DNA of 64,000 nucleotides from NORP23 sp050302475 (GTDB lineage Bacteria > Pseudomonadota > Alphaproteobacteria > Rhodobacterales > Rhodobacteraceae): contig JBNLBF010000012.1 in assembly GCA_050302475.1 (NCBI GenBank), positions 1 through 64,000 of the forward strand. The letters are read 5' to 3'. Shown piece after piece: positions 25,748 through 34,297 of this stretch. Below the pieces are notes generated by a model, which saw only the letters and a program-made list of their open reading frames with translations, made no database searches and was not told the DNA's origin. How positions within the stretch are numbered: the stretch's first letter is position 1; every line of letters begins with the position of its first letter. The position numbers and the translations under genes are program-made.

Positions 25748-27583
25748 TTATACAAGCGCCTCTTCTTCGCTCTCCGCCTGCTGGCGTTGCCACATGGAGG
25801 CATAGCGGCCATTCTTGGCCAACAGCTCGTCATGTGTGCCTCGCTCAACCACAAGACCGCGTTCCAGAACGATGATCTGATCCGCATGAACAACCGTCGA
25901 GAGGCGGTGCGCAATGGTGATCACGCTGCGGCCTTTGCCCATGGCTTTCAGCGCTTCCTGAATGCCTTGCTCGGTTTCGGAATCAAGCGCTGAAGTCGCC
26001 TCGTCCAGAAGCAGAATCGGTGGGTTTTTCAGCAGCGTGCGGGCGATGCCGACACGTTGTTTCTCGCCACCAGACAGCTTCAGGCCACGTTCGCCGACAA
26101 CTGTATCGTAGCCCTGAGGCAGCGACAGGATGAAGTCGTGGATCTGGGCAGCCTTGGCGGAGTCTTCGACCTCGGACCGTGTGGCCCCGGGGCGGCCATA
26201 GGCGATATTGTAGCCAATCGTGTCGTTAAACAGGACCGTATCCTGCGGCACCACGCCAATATGGGCGCGCAGGCTTTCCTGCGTGATATCGCGGACATCC
26301 TGCCCGTCGATTTTCAACGCTCCCTGCTGGACGTCATAGAAGCGGAACAACAACCGCCCGATGGTGGATTTGCCTGACCCGGACGGGCCAACGACAGCCA
26401 CCGTATGCCCTGCTGGAACTTTCAAGGATATGCCGTGAAGGATCGTGCGTTCGGGATCATAGCCGAAGACGATATCGTCAAAAGTAATCTCCCCGCCCGA
26501 GACCTTCAGGTCCGGCGCATTCGGCTTGTCGGTAATCTCGGCCGGTTGTTCCAACAGGTCAAACATCTCGCCCATATCCACAAGGGCCTGGCGGATTTCA
26601 CGATAGACTGAGCCTAGGAAATTCAGCGGCATGGTGATCTGGATCATATAGGCGTTGACCATGACGAAATCGCCCACGGTCAAATCGCCATTCTGAACCC
26701 CCATCGCCGCCAGAACCATTACCGCCAGCAGCCCTCCGGTGATCAGTACGGATTGGCCGAAATTGAGGAAACCCAGCGTATAGTTTGTTTTGATCGCCAG
26801 CTTTTCGTAGGCCGCCATGGATTCATCATAGCGTTCAGCCTCGCGCCGCTCTGCCCCGAAATATTTGACGGTCTCGAAATTCAGCAGGCTGTCGATGGCT
26901 TTCTGGTTCGCCTCGGTATCCTGTTTGTTCATATCCCGACGGATTTTTACCCGCCATTCGGTGACGCGGAAGGTGAACAGGATATAAAGCGCAATGGTCA
27001 GAACCACGACGCCCAAATAGCGCACGTCGAACAGCACGAAGAAGATGATCGCGACCATCAGCAATTCGAGAACCAGCGGCACAATGGAGAAGAGGAGGAA
27101 GCGGAGAAGGAACTCGATCCCTTTGATCCCGCGCTCGATGATCCGGCTCAACCCGCCGGTTTTGCGGGTAATGTGATAGCGCATCGAGAGCGCGTGCATA
27201 TGCTCAAAGGTTTCCAGCGCAAGGCGGCGCATGGCGCGTTGGCCCACGCGCACAAAGATCGCATCGCGGAGCTGGTTAAACCCAACCCCGGCAAGGCGCA
27301 TGAAACCATATGCAATCGTCAGCGCCACGGCACCGGTCACGAACATGACGGTGGGTGCGGTCCCCTCACCCGTCAGGGTGTCAACGGCGCCTTTAAAGAA
27401 GAACGGCGTAACGACTGTGGCAACACGGGCCATCACCAGTGCCAACATCGCCAGCACCACGCGCATTTTCATATCTGGCTGACCGGGGGGCCACAAATAA
27501 GGGGCAACTTTACGGAGAACCCGAAGACCGGACTTGCGTTCGGTCTGCGTGTTGGCGGAGTCGGTGGTTCCTAGCGTCCTCAT
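25748..27583 (-). CDS. Atm1-type ABC exporter
   Basis: Half-transporter, 611 residues, with a six-helix membrane domain and an ATPase domain: Walker A GPSGSGKSTIGRLLF, signature LSGGEKQR, Walker B ILLLDEATSALD. High similarity to the Atm1/HMT1 group, which exports glutathione-linked compounds for iron-sulfur or metal homeostasis; that role is inferred. The frame opens at a GTG at 27595; I use the ATG at 27583 but neither has a good ribosome binding site. Confidence 0.9.
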   Translation of the reverse strand: MRTLGTTDSANTQTERKSGLRVLRKVAPYLWPPGQPDMKMRVVLAMLALVMARVATVVTPFFFKGAVDTLTGEGTAPTVMFVTGAVALTIAYGFMRLAGVGFNQLRDAIFVRVGQRAMRRLALETFEHMHALSMRYHITRKTGGLSRIIERGIKGIEFLLRFLLFSIVPLVLELLMVAIIFFVLFDVRYLGVVVLTIALYILFTFRVTEWRVKIRRDMNKQDTEANQKAIDSLLNFETVKYFGAERREAERYDESMAAYEKLAIKTNYTLGFLNFGQSVLITGGLLAVMVLAAMGVQNGDLTVGDFVMVNAYMIQITMPLNFLGSVYREIRQALVDMGEMFDLLEQPAEITDKPNAPDLKVSGGEITFDDIVFGYDPERTILHGISLKVPAGHTVAVVGPSGSGKSTIGRLLFRFYDVQQGALKIDGQDVRDITQESLRAHIGVVPQDTVLFNDTIGYNIAYGRPGATRSEVEDSAKAAQIHDFILSLPQGYDTVVGERGLKLSGGEKQRVGIARTLLKNPPILLLDEATSALDSETEQGIQEALKAMGKGRSVITIAHRLSTVVHADQIIVLERGLVVERGTHDELLAKNGRYASMWQRQQAESEEEALV

Positions 27584-27634
27584 ATCCGGCAACACATAGG
27601 CTGCCGGATCACGAAGTGCCAGAGAAAAGCGGGA

Positions 27635-29305
27635 TTATTCTTCACCCGGGATGACAAAAACCTGTCCGGGATAAATCAGGTCGGGGTCGCGAATCTTGTC
27701 GCGGTTCGCCTGAAAAATCTGATGGTATTTGAAACCATCCCCGTAATTATTCGTGGCAATCAGCCACAGCGAGTTGCCCGGCTGCACGATATGGGTGATT
27801 TCGGTGGTGGCCTGTGCCGCCGCCTGAACATCAGCAGGATAGGCCCGCTGGAAAGGAGTTTCCATCCGGCTGGTGACTCTGCCGGTTTCATCCAGTTCGT
27901 CAGCCCGCAGATTATAAATCCCGACATCCAGATTACGCAGTTCGATATCCCAGGTCCCGTCGGTCCCGATCATCGTGTTGGCGACCGCTTCGTTGTTCAC
28001 ATACAGGAACACCTCGTTTTCCGGTGTCCCGCGACCCGACACGAAGACCTTGTCCCCGGCTTCGTCATAGCTGACAGCGTCGATGACGATCTGATCCACC
28101 AATGGGGGACCGCCGGGCTGTATCACAACAACTTCGTCATCCGTGGCGCGCACGATCGTGGGCGCAATTTCTTCAACAACATCATTGGCGGCCTGTGTGC
28201 CGATGGTCGGCAGGATCAGGATGGATTCGTCCGAGAAGGCGAGCTCGCCATCAAGTTCCGATTCCAGTTCCAGATTTTGCGCCTCGGTATTGTTGGCGGT
28301 CAGAATGGCAACAAATTCACCGCTGGCGTCAGCTGTGGCTTCGCCAATCTTTTCGCCATCAGCCATAATCGAAACGACCGAGCCGGGTTCCGCTGTGCCG
28401 GCAATCACCGCCATACCGCTGTTATCGACACGCACGACATCGAAGGTTGGTCTCTGTCCCTCGATCATCAGGCCTGTGCCTTCGACTTCTACCGAAGACA
28501 TTTCGGGTTCTTCGACAACAGGCGTGCTGTCTTCTTGGCTATCAGCGGTTTCAGTATCATCCAACGCAGACGTTGCATCATCGATGGCAGCTGCTGCGGT
28601 TTCGATGGCGTTTTCGGCCTCATCCTCGGTGGACTCATCCTGAGCTGTTTCCTCCGACATATCCGCGTCCGCTGCACCTGAAAGCATGGTTGCACCGTCA
28701 TCGGAAGCCGTCAGGGTGTCGAAAATATCATCAGCGGCAGCTTCGATCTGATCCATCGGATCATCGGCTGCGACATCCGTGCCGGCATTGTCTTCCGCCG
28801 CCATTGTCGTGTCCATTTCGGGATCAGAGCTGGACTGAGTGGCATCGGCGGTCTGTTCAGCTTCGTCAGGCGTAACAGGTTCGGTATCCGTGGCGGCCAT
28901 CTCTGTCGAAGGTGTTTCCTCAGCTGGTTCTTCCGGCGTTTCCGGTTCAGCCATCACTTCTTCGGTCCCCTCAACTTCCTCAGCGGGTGTTTCGGAGTCT
29001 TCCGGTGCCGCCATGTCAGCGGTTTCAACCTCGGTTGCGTCTGATGTGTCGGATTTGTCTGTGCCGGCCTCCTCGGGCTTATCTTCAGCGGTTTCATCGG
29101 CATCTGACTCCGATGTATCCGTGGCGAGCGCTGTTTCTGTAGTCTCGTCCGGCGAAGACATCTCATCCTGCGCTGACTGGGTCGTATCTGCAGCGGGCTG
29201 CACAGACGCAGTCGGCTTATCGTCGCGGGTCGTATAGTAGAGACTGCCTGCGATCAGCCCCCCGAGAACCGCCGCCATCAAATAATTTACCCAAAATCCA
29301 CGCAT
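27635..29305 (-). CDS. Acidic membrane-anchored LysM protein
   Basis: A 556-residue protein with an N-terminal membrane anchor (about 5-24), a very acidic Asp/Glu/Ser/Thr/Ala-rich low-complexity region (about 30-275), two Ig-like or beta-sandwich segments (about 285-365 and 405-475), and a C-terminal LysM domain (about 504-553: THIVQPGNSLWLIATNNYGDG, DLIYPGQVFVIP). LysM binds peptidoglycan, so I infer a periplasmic protein linking membrane and wall. Its partner or enzyme activity is unknown. Confidence 0.85.
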   Translation of the reverse strand: MRGFWVNYLMAAVLGGLIAGSLYYTTRDDKPTASVQPAADTTQSAQDEMSSPDETTETALATDTSESDADETAEDKPEEAGTDKSDTSDATEVETADMAAPEDSETPAEEVEGTEEVMAEPETPEEPAEETPSTEMAATDTEPVTPDEAEQTADATQSSSDPEMDTTMAAEDNAGTDVAADDPMDQIEAAADDIFDTLTASDDGATMLSGAADADMSEETAQDESTEDEAENAIETAAAAIDDATSALDDTETADSQEDSTPVVEEPEMSSVEVEGTGLMIEGQRPTFDVVRVDNSGMAVIAGTAEPGSVVSIMADGEKIGEATADASGEFVAILTANNTEAQNLELESELDGELAFSDESILILPTIGTQAANDVVEEIAPTIVRATDDEVVVIQPGGPPLVDQIVIDAVSYDEAGDKVFVSGRGTPENEVFLYVNNEAVANTMIGTDGTWDIELRNLDVGIYNLRADELDETGRVTSRMETPFQRAYPADVQAAAQATTEITHIVQPGNSLWLIATNNYGDGFKYHQIFQANRDKIRDPDLIYPGQVFVIPGEE

Positions 29306-29410
29306 GTCATCTTTCCGTCACAAGAGCTGAGAGTATCGTTACACGACGATTCCCTGACTGGCAATTCTGCCAGATCGGATTTACCATGTCCTGACCGTAT
29401 GAGGCTACCC

Positions 29411-29968
29411 ATGTCCGACTCTACCCGTTCTGTCTGTGTTTTTTGTGGTTCGCGCTTTGGCAACGACCCGGCCTTTCGTGAAAGCGCGGAAGCCCTGGGG
29501 CGAGGTTTGGCGGAATCACACTATCAACTGGTATATGGCGCCGGGGATGTTGGCATTATGGGCGCCGTCGCAAATGCCACGCAGGCGGCCGGAGGCGAGA
29601 CGCTGGGTGTGATCCCGATCCACCTGATGCAACGTGAGGTTGGCAAGCGGGACCTGACAACATTTGTGGTGACGGAAACCATGCATGAACGCAAAAAGGT
29701 GATGTTCATGAATGCTGATGCGATTGTCACCCTACCCGGTGGTGCCGGGTCGATGGATGAGCTGTTCGAGGTCCTGACATGGCGTCAGCTTGGTCTGCAT
29801 GACAAACCAGTCTATCTACTGAATATTGCCGGATATTGGGACCCGCTGATCACACTGATTGATCATATGATCACCCAAGGTTTCGCCGATGAAAGCTTCC
29901 GCGGTCTGCTTCAGGTGGTTGACGATGTGCCAACACTTCTGGCCCGTTTGCGGGCTGACCTTTCCTGA
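29411..29968 (+). CDS. LOG-family phosphoribohydrolase
   Basis: A 185-residue Rossmann protein of the LOG (lonely guy) family, which in characterised members releases cytokinin bases or cleaves nucleotide monophosphates. The active-site motif PGGAGSMDELFEVLTW is present, with the start SVCVFCGSRFGNDP. The frame opens at 29399, but GAGG at 29401-29404 fits the ATG at 29411. The last 58 bases overlap the 3' end of rarD on the other strand. Confidence 0.9.
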   Translation: MSDSTRSVCVFCGSRFGNDPAFRESAEALGRGLAESHYQLVYGAGDVGIMGAVANATQAAGGETLGVIPIHLMQREVGKRDLTTFVVTETMHERKKVMFMNADAIVTLPGGAGSMDELFEVLTWRQLGLHDKPVYLLNIAGYWDPLITLIDHMITQGFADESFRGLLQVVDDVPTLLARLRADLS

Positions 29969-30813
29969 CGCCAGCTGTCGATCGTATAAATCGCCAGCCC
30001 GACCCAGATCGCCGGAAAGGCGATAGCATGCCATTTGGTGAAGGGTTCAAGGAAAATAAACGTCGCGACGAAAAACTGGATCGTCGGATTGACATATTGC
30101 ACGAGGCCAAGTGCGGACAGGGATATCCGCCGCGCCGCGTAGGACATCAGGATCAGCGGTCCGCCGGTGATGATACCGGCAAAGATCAGCATGATCGTGT
30201 CATGTGCGTTCGCGCCAAAGGCCGTTGATTTCAGGGCCAGAAATGTCAGGGCAATCGGGGACAGCAGCAGGACCTCGATAAACACCGACAGGACCGGGCC
30301 TACATCCAGTCGGTTCTTGATCAGGCCATAGGCCCCGAACGTGCCCGCCAGAAACAAGGACACCCAGGGCGGACTGCCAAGCCCGATACCAAGCGTCAGC
30401 ACCGCCAGCGCGGCAATCCCAACCGCCAGCGTTTTGGCGGGGCTGAGCCGTTCTTTCAGCACCAGAAACCCAAGCGCCACGGCGACCAGCGGGAAGATGT
30501 AATAACCAAAGCTGGATTCCATCGCCCAGCCCTTCTGGATCGACAGGATGAACATACCCCAGTTGGCCGAAATCAGCAGTGCAGAAGCCGCCAGTAGCGC
30601 CAGCGTCGGAAAGTTGCGCAGATGCCCTGCAACCTGTCGCAACCGCCCCTGTCCCAGAAGCACGAGGCCCAGAAAAACCAGACTCCAGATTGTACGGTGC
30701 GCGAGGATTTCCAGCGGAGGGATATGGCCAAGCGCCTTGTAATATATCCCCGACAGACCCCAGGTCACACTGGCGCCAAGCATGGCGAGGACACCTTTGA
30801 TAGGGTCAGTCAT
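29911..30813 (-). CDS. rarD: EamA-family transporter RarD
   Basis: A 300-residue permease with about ten hydrophobic helices. The start KGVLAMLGASVTWGLSGIYYKAL and the segment HRTIWSLVFL are typical of RarD, a drug/metabolite superfamily member of unsettled substrate. The 3' end overlaps the LOG gene by 58 bases on the opposite strand. It lies after the sodB terminator, so it is probably transcribed from its own promoter or by read-through. Confidence 0.88.
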   Translation of the reverse strand: MTDPIKGVLAMLGASVTWGLSGIYYKALGHIPPLEILAHRTIWSLVFLGLVLLGQGRLRQVAGHLRNFPTLALLAASALLISANWGMFILSIQKGWAMESSFGYYIFPLVAVALGFLVLKERLSPAKTLAVGIAALAVLTLGIGLGSPPWVSLFLAGTFGAYGLIKNRLDVGPVLSVFIEVLLLSPIALTFLALKSTAFGANAHDTIMLIFAGIITGGPLILMSYAARRISLSALGLVQYVNPTIQFFVATFIFLEPFTKWHAIAFPAIWVGLAIYTIDSWRQERSARKRARSVGTSSTT

Positions 30814-30826
30814 TATTGCTCCAACG

Positions 30827-30855
30827 AAAAATGCCCGGCACCGGGCCGGGCATTT
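30827..30855 (-). terminator. Intrinsic terminator of sodB
   Basis: A perfect 11-bp stem (plus-strand arms 30829-30839 and 30845-30855) with a 5-base loop is followed on the minus strand by five T residues (30827-30831). It lies 22 bases after the sodB stop, a textbook rho-independent terminator. Confidence 0.88.
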
Positions 30856-30876
30856 CTATCAGGTTTATTCGGCGCG

Positions 30877-31476
30877 TTACAGACGCGACGCGACGTTTTC
30901 CCAATTTACGAGATTGTCGAGGAAATTGGTGAGATAAGCCGGGCGCTTGTTACGGAAATCGATATAGTAAGAATGTTCCCACACATCACACCCCAGCAAA
31001 GCCGTCTGCCCAAAGCAAAGCGGGTTCACGCCGTTTTCGGTCTTGGTCACCTTCAGGCTGCCGTCTTTATCCTTGACCAGCCACGCCCAGCCCGAACCGA
31101 ACTGACCGGCACCGGCGGCGGAAAAGGCTTCTTTGAATTTATCAACCGAGCCAAAGCTTTCGGTGATGGCGCTTTCCAGCTCTGACGGCATCGCGCTGAC
31201 ATCCGGGCTCATCATTTCCCAGAACTGGTTGTGGTTCCAAAGCTGCGAGATGTTGTTGAAGATGCCATTCTGCGCAACCGCGCCGGAGTCATACGTGCCG
31301 ACGATAATTTCTTCGAGCGACTTGCCCTCCCACTCGGTCCCGGCAATGGCAGCGTTGCCATTGGTGACGTAAGCGTTGTGATGCAGGTCGTGGTGATATT
31401 CCAGCGTTTCGGCAGACATGCCCTTAGACGCCAGCGCGTCATGTGCATATGGAAGGTCGGGTAGTTCAAAAGCCAT
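30877..31476 (-). CDS. sodB: Iron-type superoxide dismutase SodB
   Basis: Converts superoxide to peroxide and oxygen in the cytoplasm; no signal peptide. The 199-residue protein has the four metal ligands His28, His82, Asp164 and His168 (LGCDVWEHSYYIDF). Gln78 in SQLWNH is at the place of the iron-type active-site glutamine, so I call it Fe-type rather than Mn-type. It has a GGGGAT ribosome binding site, its own promoter and a strong terminator. Confidence 0.95.
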   Translation of the reverse strand: MAFELPDLPYAHDALASKGMSAETLEYHHDLHHNAYVTNGNAAIAGTEWEGKSLEEIIVGTYDSGAVAQNGIFNNISQLWNHNQFWEMMSPDVSAMPSELESAITESFGSVDKFKEAFSAAGAGQFGSGWAWLVKDKDGSLKVTKTENGVNPLCFGQTALLGCDVWEHSYYIDFRNKRPAYLTNFLDNLVNWENVASRL

Positions 31477-31525
31477 TTCAATCCCCTGAATTTCTGGTTC
31501 TCACGGCTCTGTTGCCGCTTGTCTT

Positions 31526-31544
31526 AAACTATAATGGTTCTAAA
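31526..31544 (-). promoter_or_regulatory. Possible Irr-like (ICE) half-site upstream of sodB
   Basis: Read on the minus strand, the sequence starts TTTAGAA-CCA-TTATAGT. The left half is exactly that of the alphaproteobacterial iron-control element TTTAGAAnnnTTCTAAA; the right half matches in four of seven places. It lies 50-68 bases before the sodB start. Iron control of an Fe-type dismutase is plausible, but the match is weak. Confidence 0.3.
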
Positions 31545-31634
31545 CGCAGATGAAAGGGGCCGCGGTCCAAATTTCTGTTTTGGTTTACCAAATCCGGTGA
31601 TAATGCTGGCAGGCAACTGAATGGACCCCCGAAC

Positions 31635-32555
31635 ATGATCACCCAATCGGATAACCTGCGCGGTGCGTTTTTCATGGCGCTTTCCATGGCTGGATTCGTC
31701 TTTAACGACACGATGATCAAGATCGTGTCCAACGATCTGGCACTGTTTCAGGTGATCCTGGTGCGCGGGGTTATGGCCAGCGTTCTGATGTTCGCGGTCG
31801 CCTGGTACATGAAGGGTCTGCGCTATCACCTGCCGCGCCGGGATATTATTGTGATCTTCTGGCGGACAGTGGGCGAGGTCGGCGCGACTTTTTGTTTCCT
31901 GACCGCGCTATTCAAAATTCCAATCGCCAACCTGACCGCCATCATGCAGGCCCTGCCGCTGGCGGTTACGCTGGCTGCGGCGGTGTTCATGGGGGCAAAG
32001 GTCGGGTGGCGGCGCTATGTGGCGATTGCGGTTGGGTTCTTTGGCGTTCTGGTGATCCTGCGCCCCGGTACAGCAGATTTCGAGATGGCCTCCATCTGGG
32101 GGCTGGGCGCAGTGGCATTTGTGGTGCTGCGGGACCTGTCGACGACGAAACTGTCGCGTGAAACGCCGTCCAGCTTCGTGGCGCTTGTCACCACCATCGC
32201 CATGACCCTGTTCGCGGGCGGCATGACGCTGGTTACGCAGGAATGGGAACCGATGGACGCCGGATCGTTCGGATTTCTGGCGGGCGCTGCCGGATTTCTA
32301 CTGGTCGGCTACATTTCGTCCGTTACCGCGATGCGGGTGGGGGAAATCGCCTTTGTCTCTCCGTTCCGCTATTCGGTGATGATCTGGGCCCTGCTGATCG
32401 GCTGGCTGGTGTTCAATGACCCGATTGACCGCTGGATGCTGGTCGGGTCGGCGATTGTGGTCGGAATGGGGATATACACCTTTTACCGCGAGGGTCAGGT
32501 CGCGCGTCGCGAGCGTCGGGCGGCAGCTACCCGGACCGGGATGCCGCCACGATAG
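31635..32555 (+). CDS. EamA/DMT-family transporter
   Basis: A 306-residue inner-membrane permease with two EamA repeats and about ten helices, starting MITQSDNLRGAFFMALSMAGFVFND. The basic C-terminal tail (YREGQVARRERRAAATR) fits a cytoplasmic end. The substrate cannot be read from sequence. It is monocistronic and convergent with the TauE gene. Confidence 0.85.
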   Translation: MITQSDNLRGAFFMALSMAGFVFNDTMIKIVSNDLALFQVILVRGVMASVLMFAVAWYMKGLRYHLPRRDIIVIFWRTVGEVGATFCFLTALFKIPIANLTAIMQALPLAVTLAAAVFMGAKVGWRRYVAIAVGFFGVLVILRPGTADFEMASIWGLGAVAFVVLRDLSTTKLSRETPSSFVALVTTIAMTLFAGGMTLVTQEWEPMDAGSFGFLAGAAGFLLVGYISSVTAMRVGEIAFVSPFRYSVMIWALLIGWLVFNDPIDRWMLVGSAIVVGMGIYTFYREGQVARRERRAAATRTGMPPR

Positions 32556-32575
32556 GTTTGCCGCAGCTGTGCCAA

Positions 32576-33325
32576 TTAGTCGAAAATTGGTAACCCGATC
32601 AGCGCAGCGATAGCGATAATGACAAAGGCAACGGGGCGGAAGGTGGCCTCGCCCACGCGTTTAAACCCCTGTCCGCCGATGATATTCCCGATCAGATACG
32701 GGATCATCAGGGTCAGGCCGAGGGTAAACCCCTCCCACGTCATCAAACCGCGGAGCGCGAAATTGGTGACGGAGATCACCTCGCCAAACAGGAAGAAGAT
32801 CAGGATGTTGGCGCGGATGGTTTCAGCCCGTCCCTGCCCGCCAAGATAAAACAGGATCACCGGCGGACCGCCGATACCGCTGAAGCCGCCGAAAAATCCG
32901 CTGACGCCGCCAACGGCGATGGGCAGTTTTGGCCCGATTTGTCCTTGATATCGCCAGCCGGACACAATCGCGATCAGCGCCACGATCACCAATGATGAGG
33001 CCACCCAGCGAAAGAAATACGGATCCATCTTGGTCAGCAGCCAAATGCCGAGGGTGACACCAACGACCGCTCCTGCGACCATGCGCAAAACCTCTGCCCG
33101 GTTCCATTTGCGAAAAGCTTCGGGGTAAAGCGGCAAGGGACCGATGAAATCCATCACGATCAGGGTGAAGATCACCACGGTCGGCGGTAGGAATATCGAG
33201 GCAATCGGGACATAAATCAGCGCCGTGCCGAAGCCGGTGAAACCCCGTACAATGCCCGCGATAAAAACCGTCAGGGCCAGCCAGGGGACACCCGGCTGAT
33301 CCCAGACCGTCAGAAAATCAGGCAT
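32576..33325 (-). CDS. TauE/SafE-family permease
   Basis: A 249-residue membrane protein with about eight helices of the TauE/SafE group, members of which move sulfonates, sulfoacetate or other organic anions. Internal repeats with FTGFGTALIYVP (about 30-41) and FFGGFSGIGGPPVILFYLGG (about 140-159) are typical. Its ATG lies eight bases inside secF, so it is translated as the tail of the sec operon. Confidence 0.87.
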   Translation of the reverse strand: MPDFLTVWDQPGVPWLALTVFIAGIVRGFTGFGTALIYVPIASIFLPPTVVIFTLIVMDFIGPLPLYPEAFRKWNRAEVLRMVAGAVVGVTLGIWLLTKMDPYFFRWVASSLVIVALIAIVSGWRYQGQIGPKLPIAVGGVSGFFGGFSGIGGPPVILFYLGGQGRAETIRANILIFFLFGEVISVTNFALRGLMTWEGFTLGLTLMIPYLIGNIIGGQGFKRVGEATFRPVAFVIIAIAALIGLPIFD

Positions 33326-34289
33326 CCACGTTGGCGAACTGCGTTCCGGCCTCTCCGTCCGGTTTGTCCCAATCGCGTTTCACGCCAAGATAAAGGACAA
33401 TCACGGAGGCAATAAAGATGGAGGAATAGGTCCCGATGATAATCCCGAAGATCATCGCGAAGGTAAACCCGCTGATCACCTGCCCCCCAAGGAAATAGAG
33501 CGCAAACAGGGCGATCAATGTCGTCAGGGACGTCATGATCGTGCGCGAGAGCGTTTCGTTGATCGAGAGGTTCAACAGCTCTTTCAGTTCCATCTTTTTA
33601 AATTTGCGCAGGTTCTCGCGAACGCGGTCAAACACGACCACCGTATCGTTCAGCGAATAGCCGACGATGGTCAGGATGGCCGCAATGATGGTCAGGTTGA
33701 ACTCGATCTGCGTGACACAGAACACTCCGATGGTGATCAGCACGTCATGGACCAGCGCCGCCACCGCCCCGACGGAGAATTGCCATTCAAACCGCAGCCA
33801 GATGTAGAACAACACCGCCGCGACCGCGAGGACAACGGCAAGCACACCGGCCTGAATCAGCTCACCGGACACTTTTGCACCGACGCTGTCAGTTTGTTTG
33901 TAGATGATGCCGGGATATTCTTTGTCCAGCTCGGCTTTGACCTGAATAATCGTGTCATTCTGGACCGCCGGGTCTTCATCCTGCTGTTCGATCCGGATCA
34001 GCAGCAGATGCTGGTCAGCCGTCAGTGCATCGGCGGAACTGACCTGTGTGACGGATATGTCCCCAAGGTCGAGTGCATTCAGAACGGAACGTGTTCCAGC
34101 CTCGTCCACGGTATCGGGCGTTTCCGCAAGGATCAGTGTCCCGCCCCTGAAATCGATGCCGTAATTCAAGCCCATGCTGAAGAACGCCCCAAACGAGCCG
34201 AGGATCAGCAGCAATGACAGCGCAATTGCCGGTTTCGATACCCCGAAAAAATCGAAGTTGGTTTCGCTTTTGACAAGTTTCAAACGCAT
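33318..34289 (-). CDS. secF: Protein translocase subunit SecF
   Basis: With SecD and YajC, SecF uses the proton gradient to help pull proteins across the inner membrane. 323 residues with six helices; NYGIDFRGGTLILAE (about 43-57) and GYSLNDTVVVFDRVRENLR (about 207-225, the conserved D4 motif) identify it. Order yajC-secD-secF with an 8-base gap from secD. The downstream TauE gene overlaps its stop. Confidence 0.95.
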   Translation of the reverse strand: MRLKLVKSETNFDFFGVSKPAIALSLLLILGSFGAFFSMGLNYGIDFRGGTLILAETPDTVDEAGTRSVLNALDLGDISVTQVSSADALTADQHLLLIRIEQQDEDPAVQNDTIIQVKAELDKEYPGIIYKQTDSVGAKVSGELIQAGVLAVVLAVAAVLFYIWLRFEWQFSVGAVAALVHDVLITIGVFCVTQIEFNLTIIAAILTIVGYSLNDTVVVFDRVRENLRKFKKMELKELLNLSINETLSRTIMTSLTTLIALFALYFLGGQVISGFTFAMIFGIIIGTYSSIFIASVIVLYLGVKRDWDKPDGEAGTQFANVDA

Positions 34290-34297
34290 GGTTGCAC

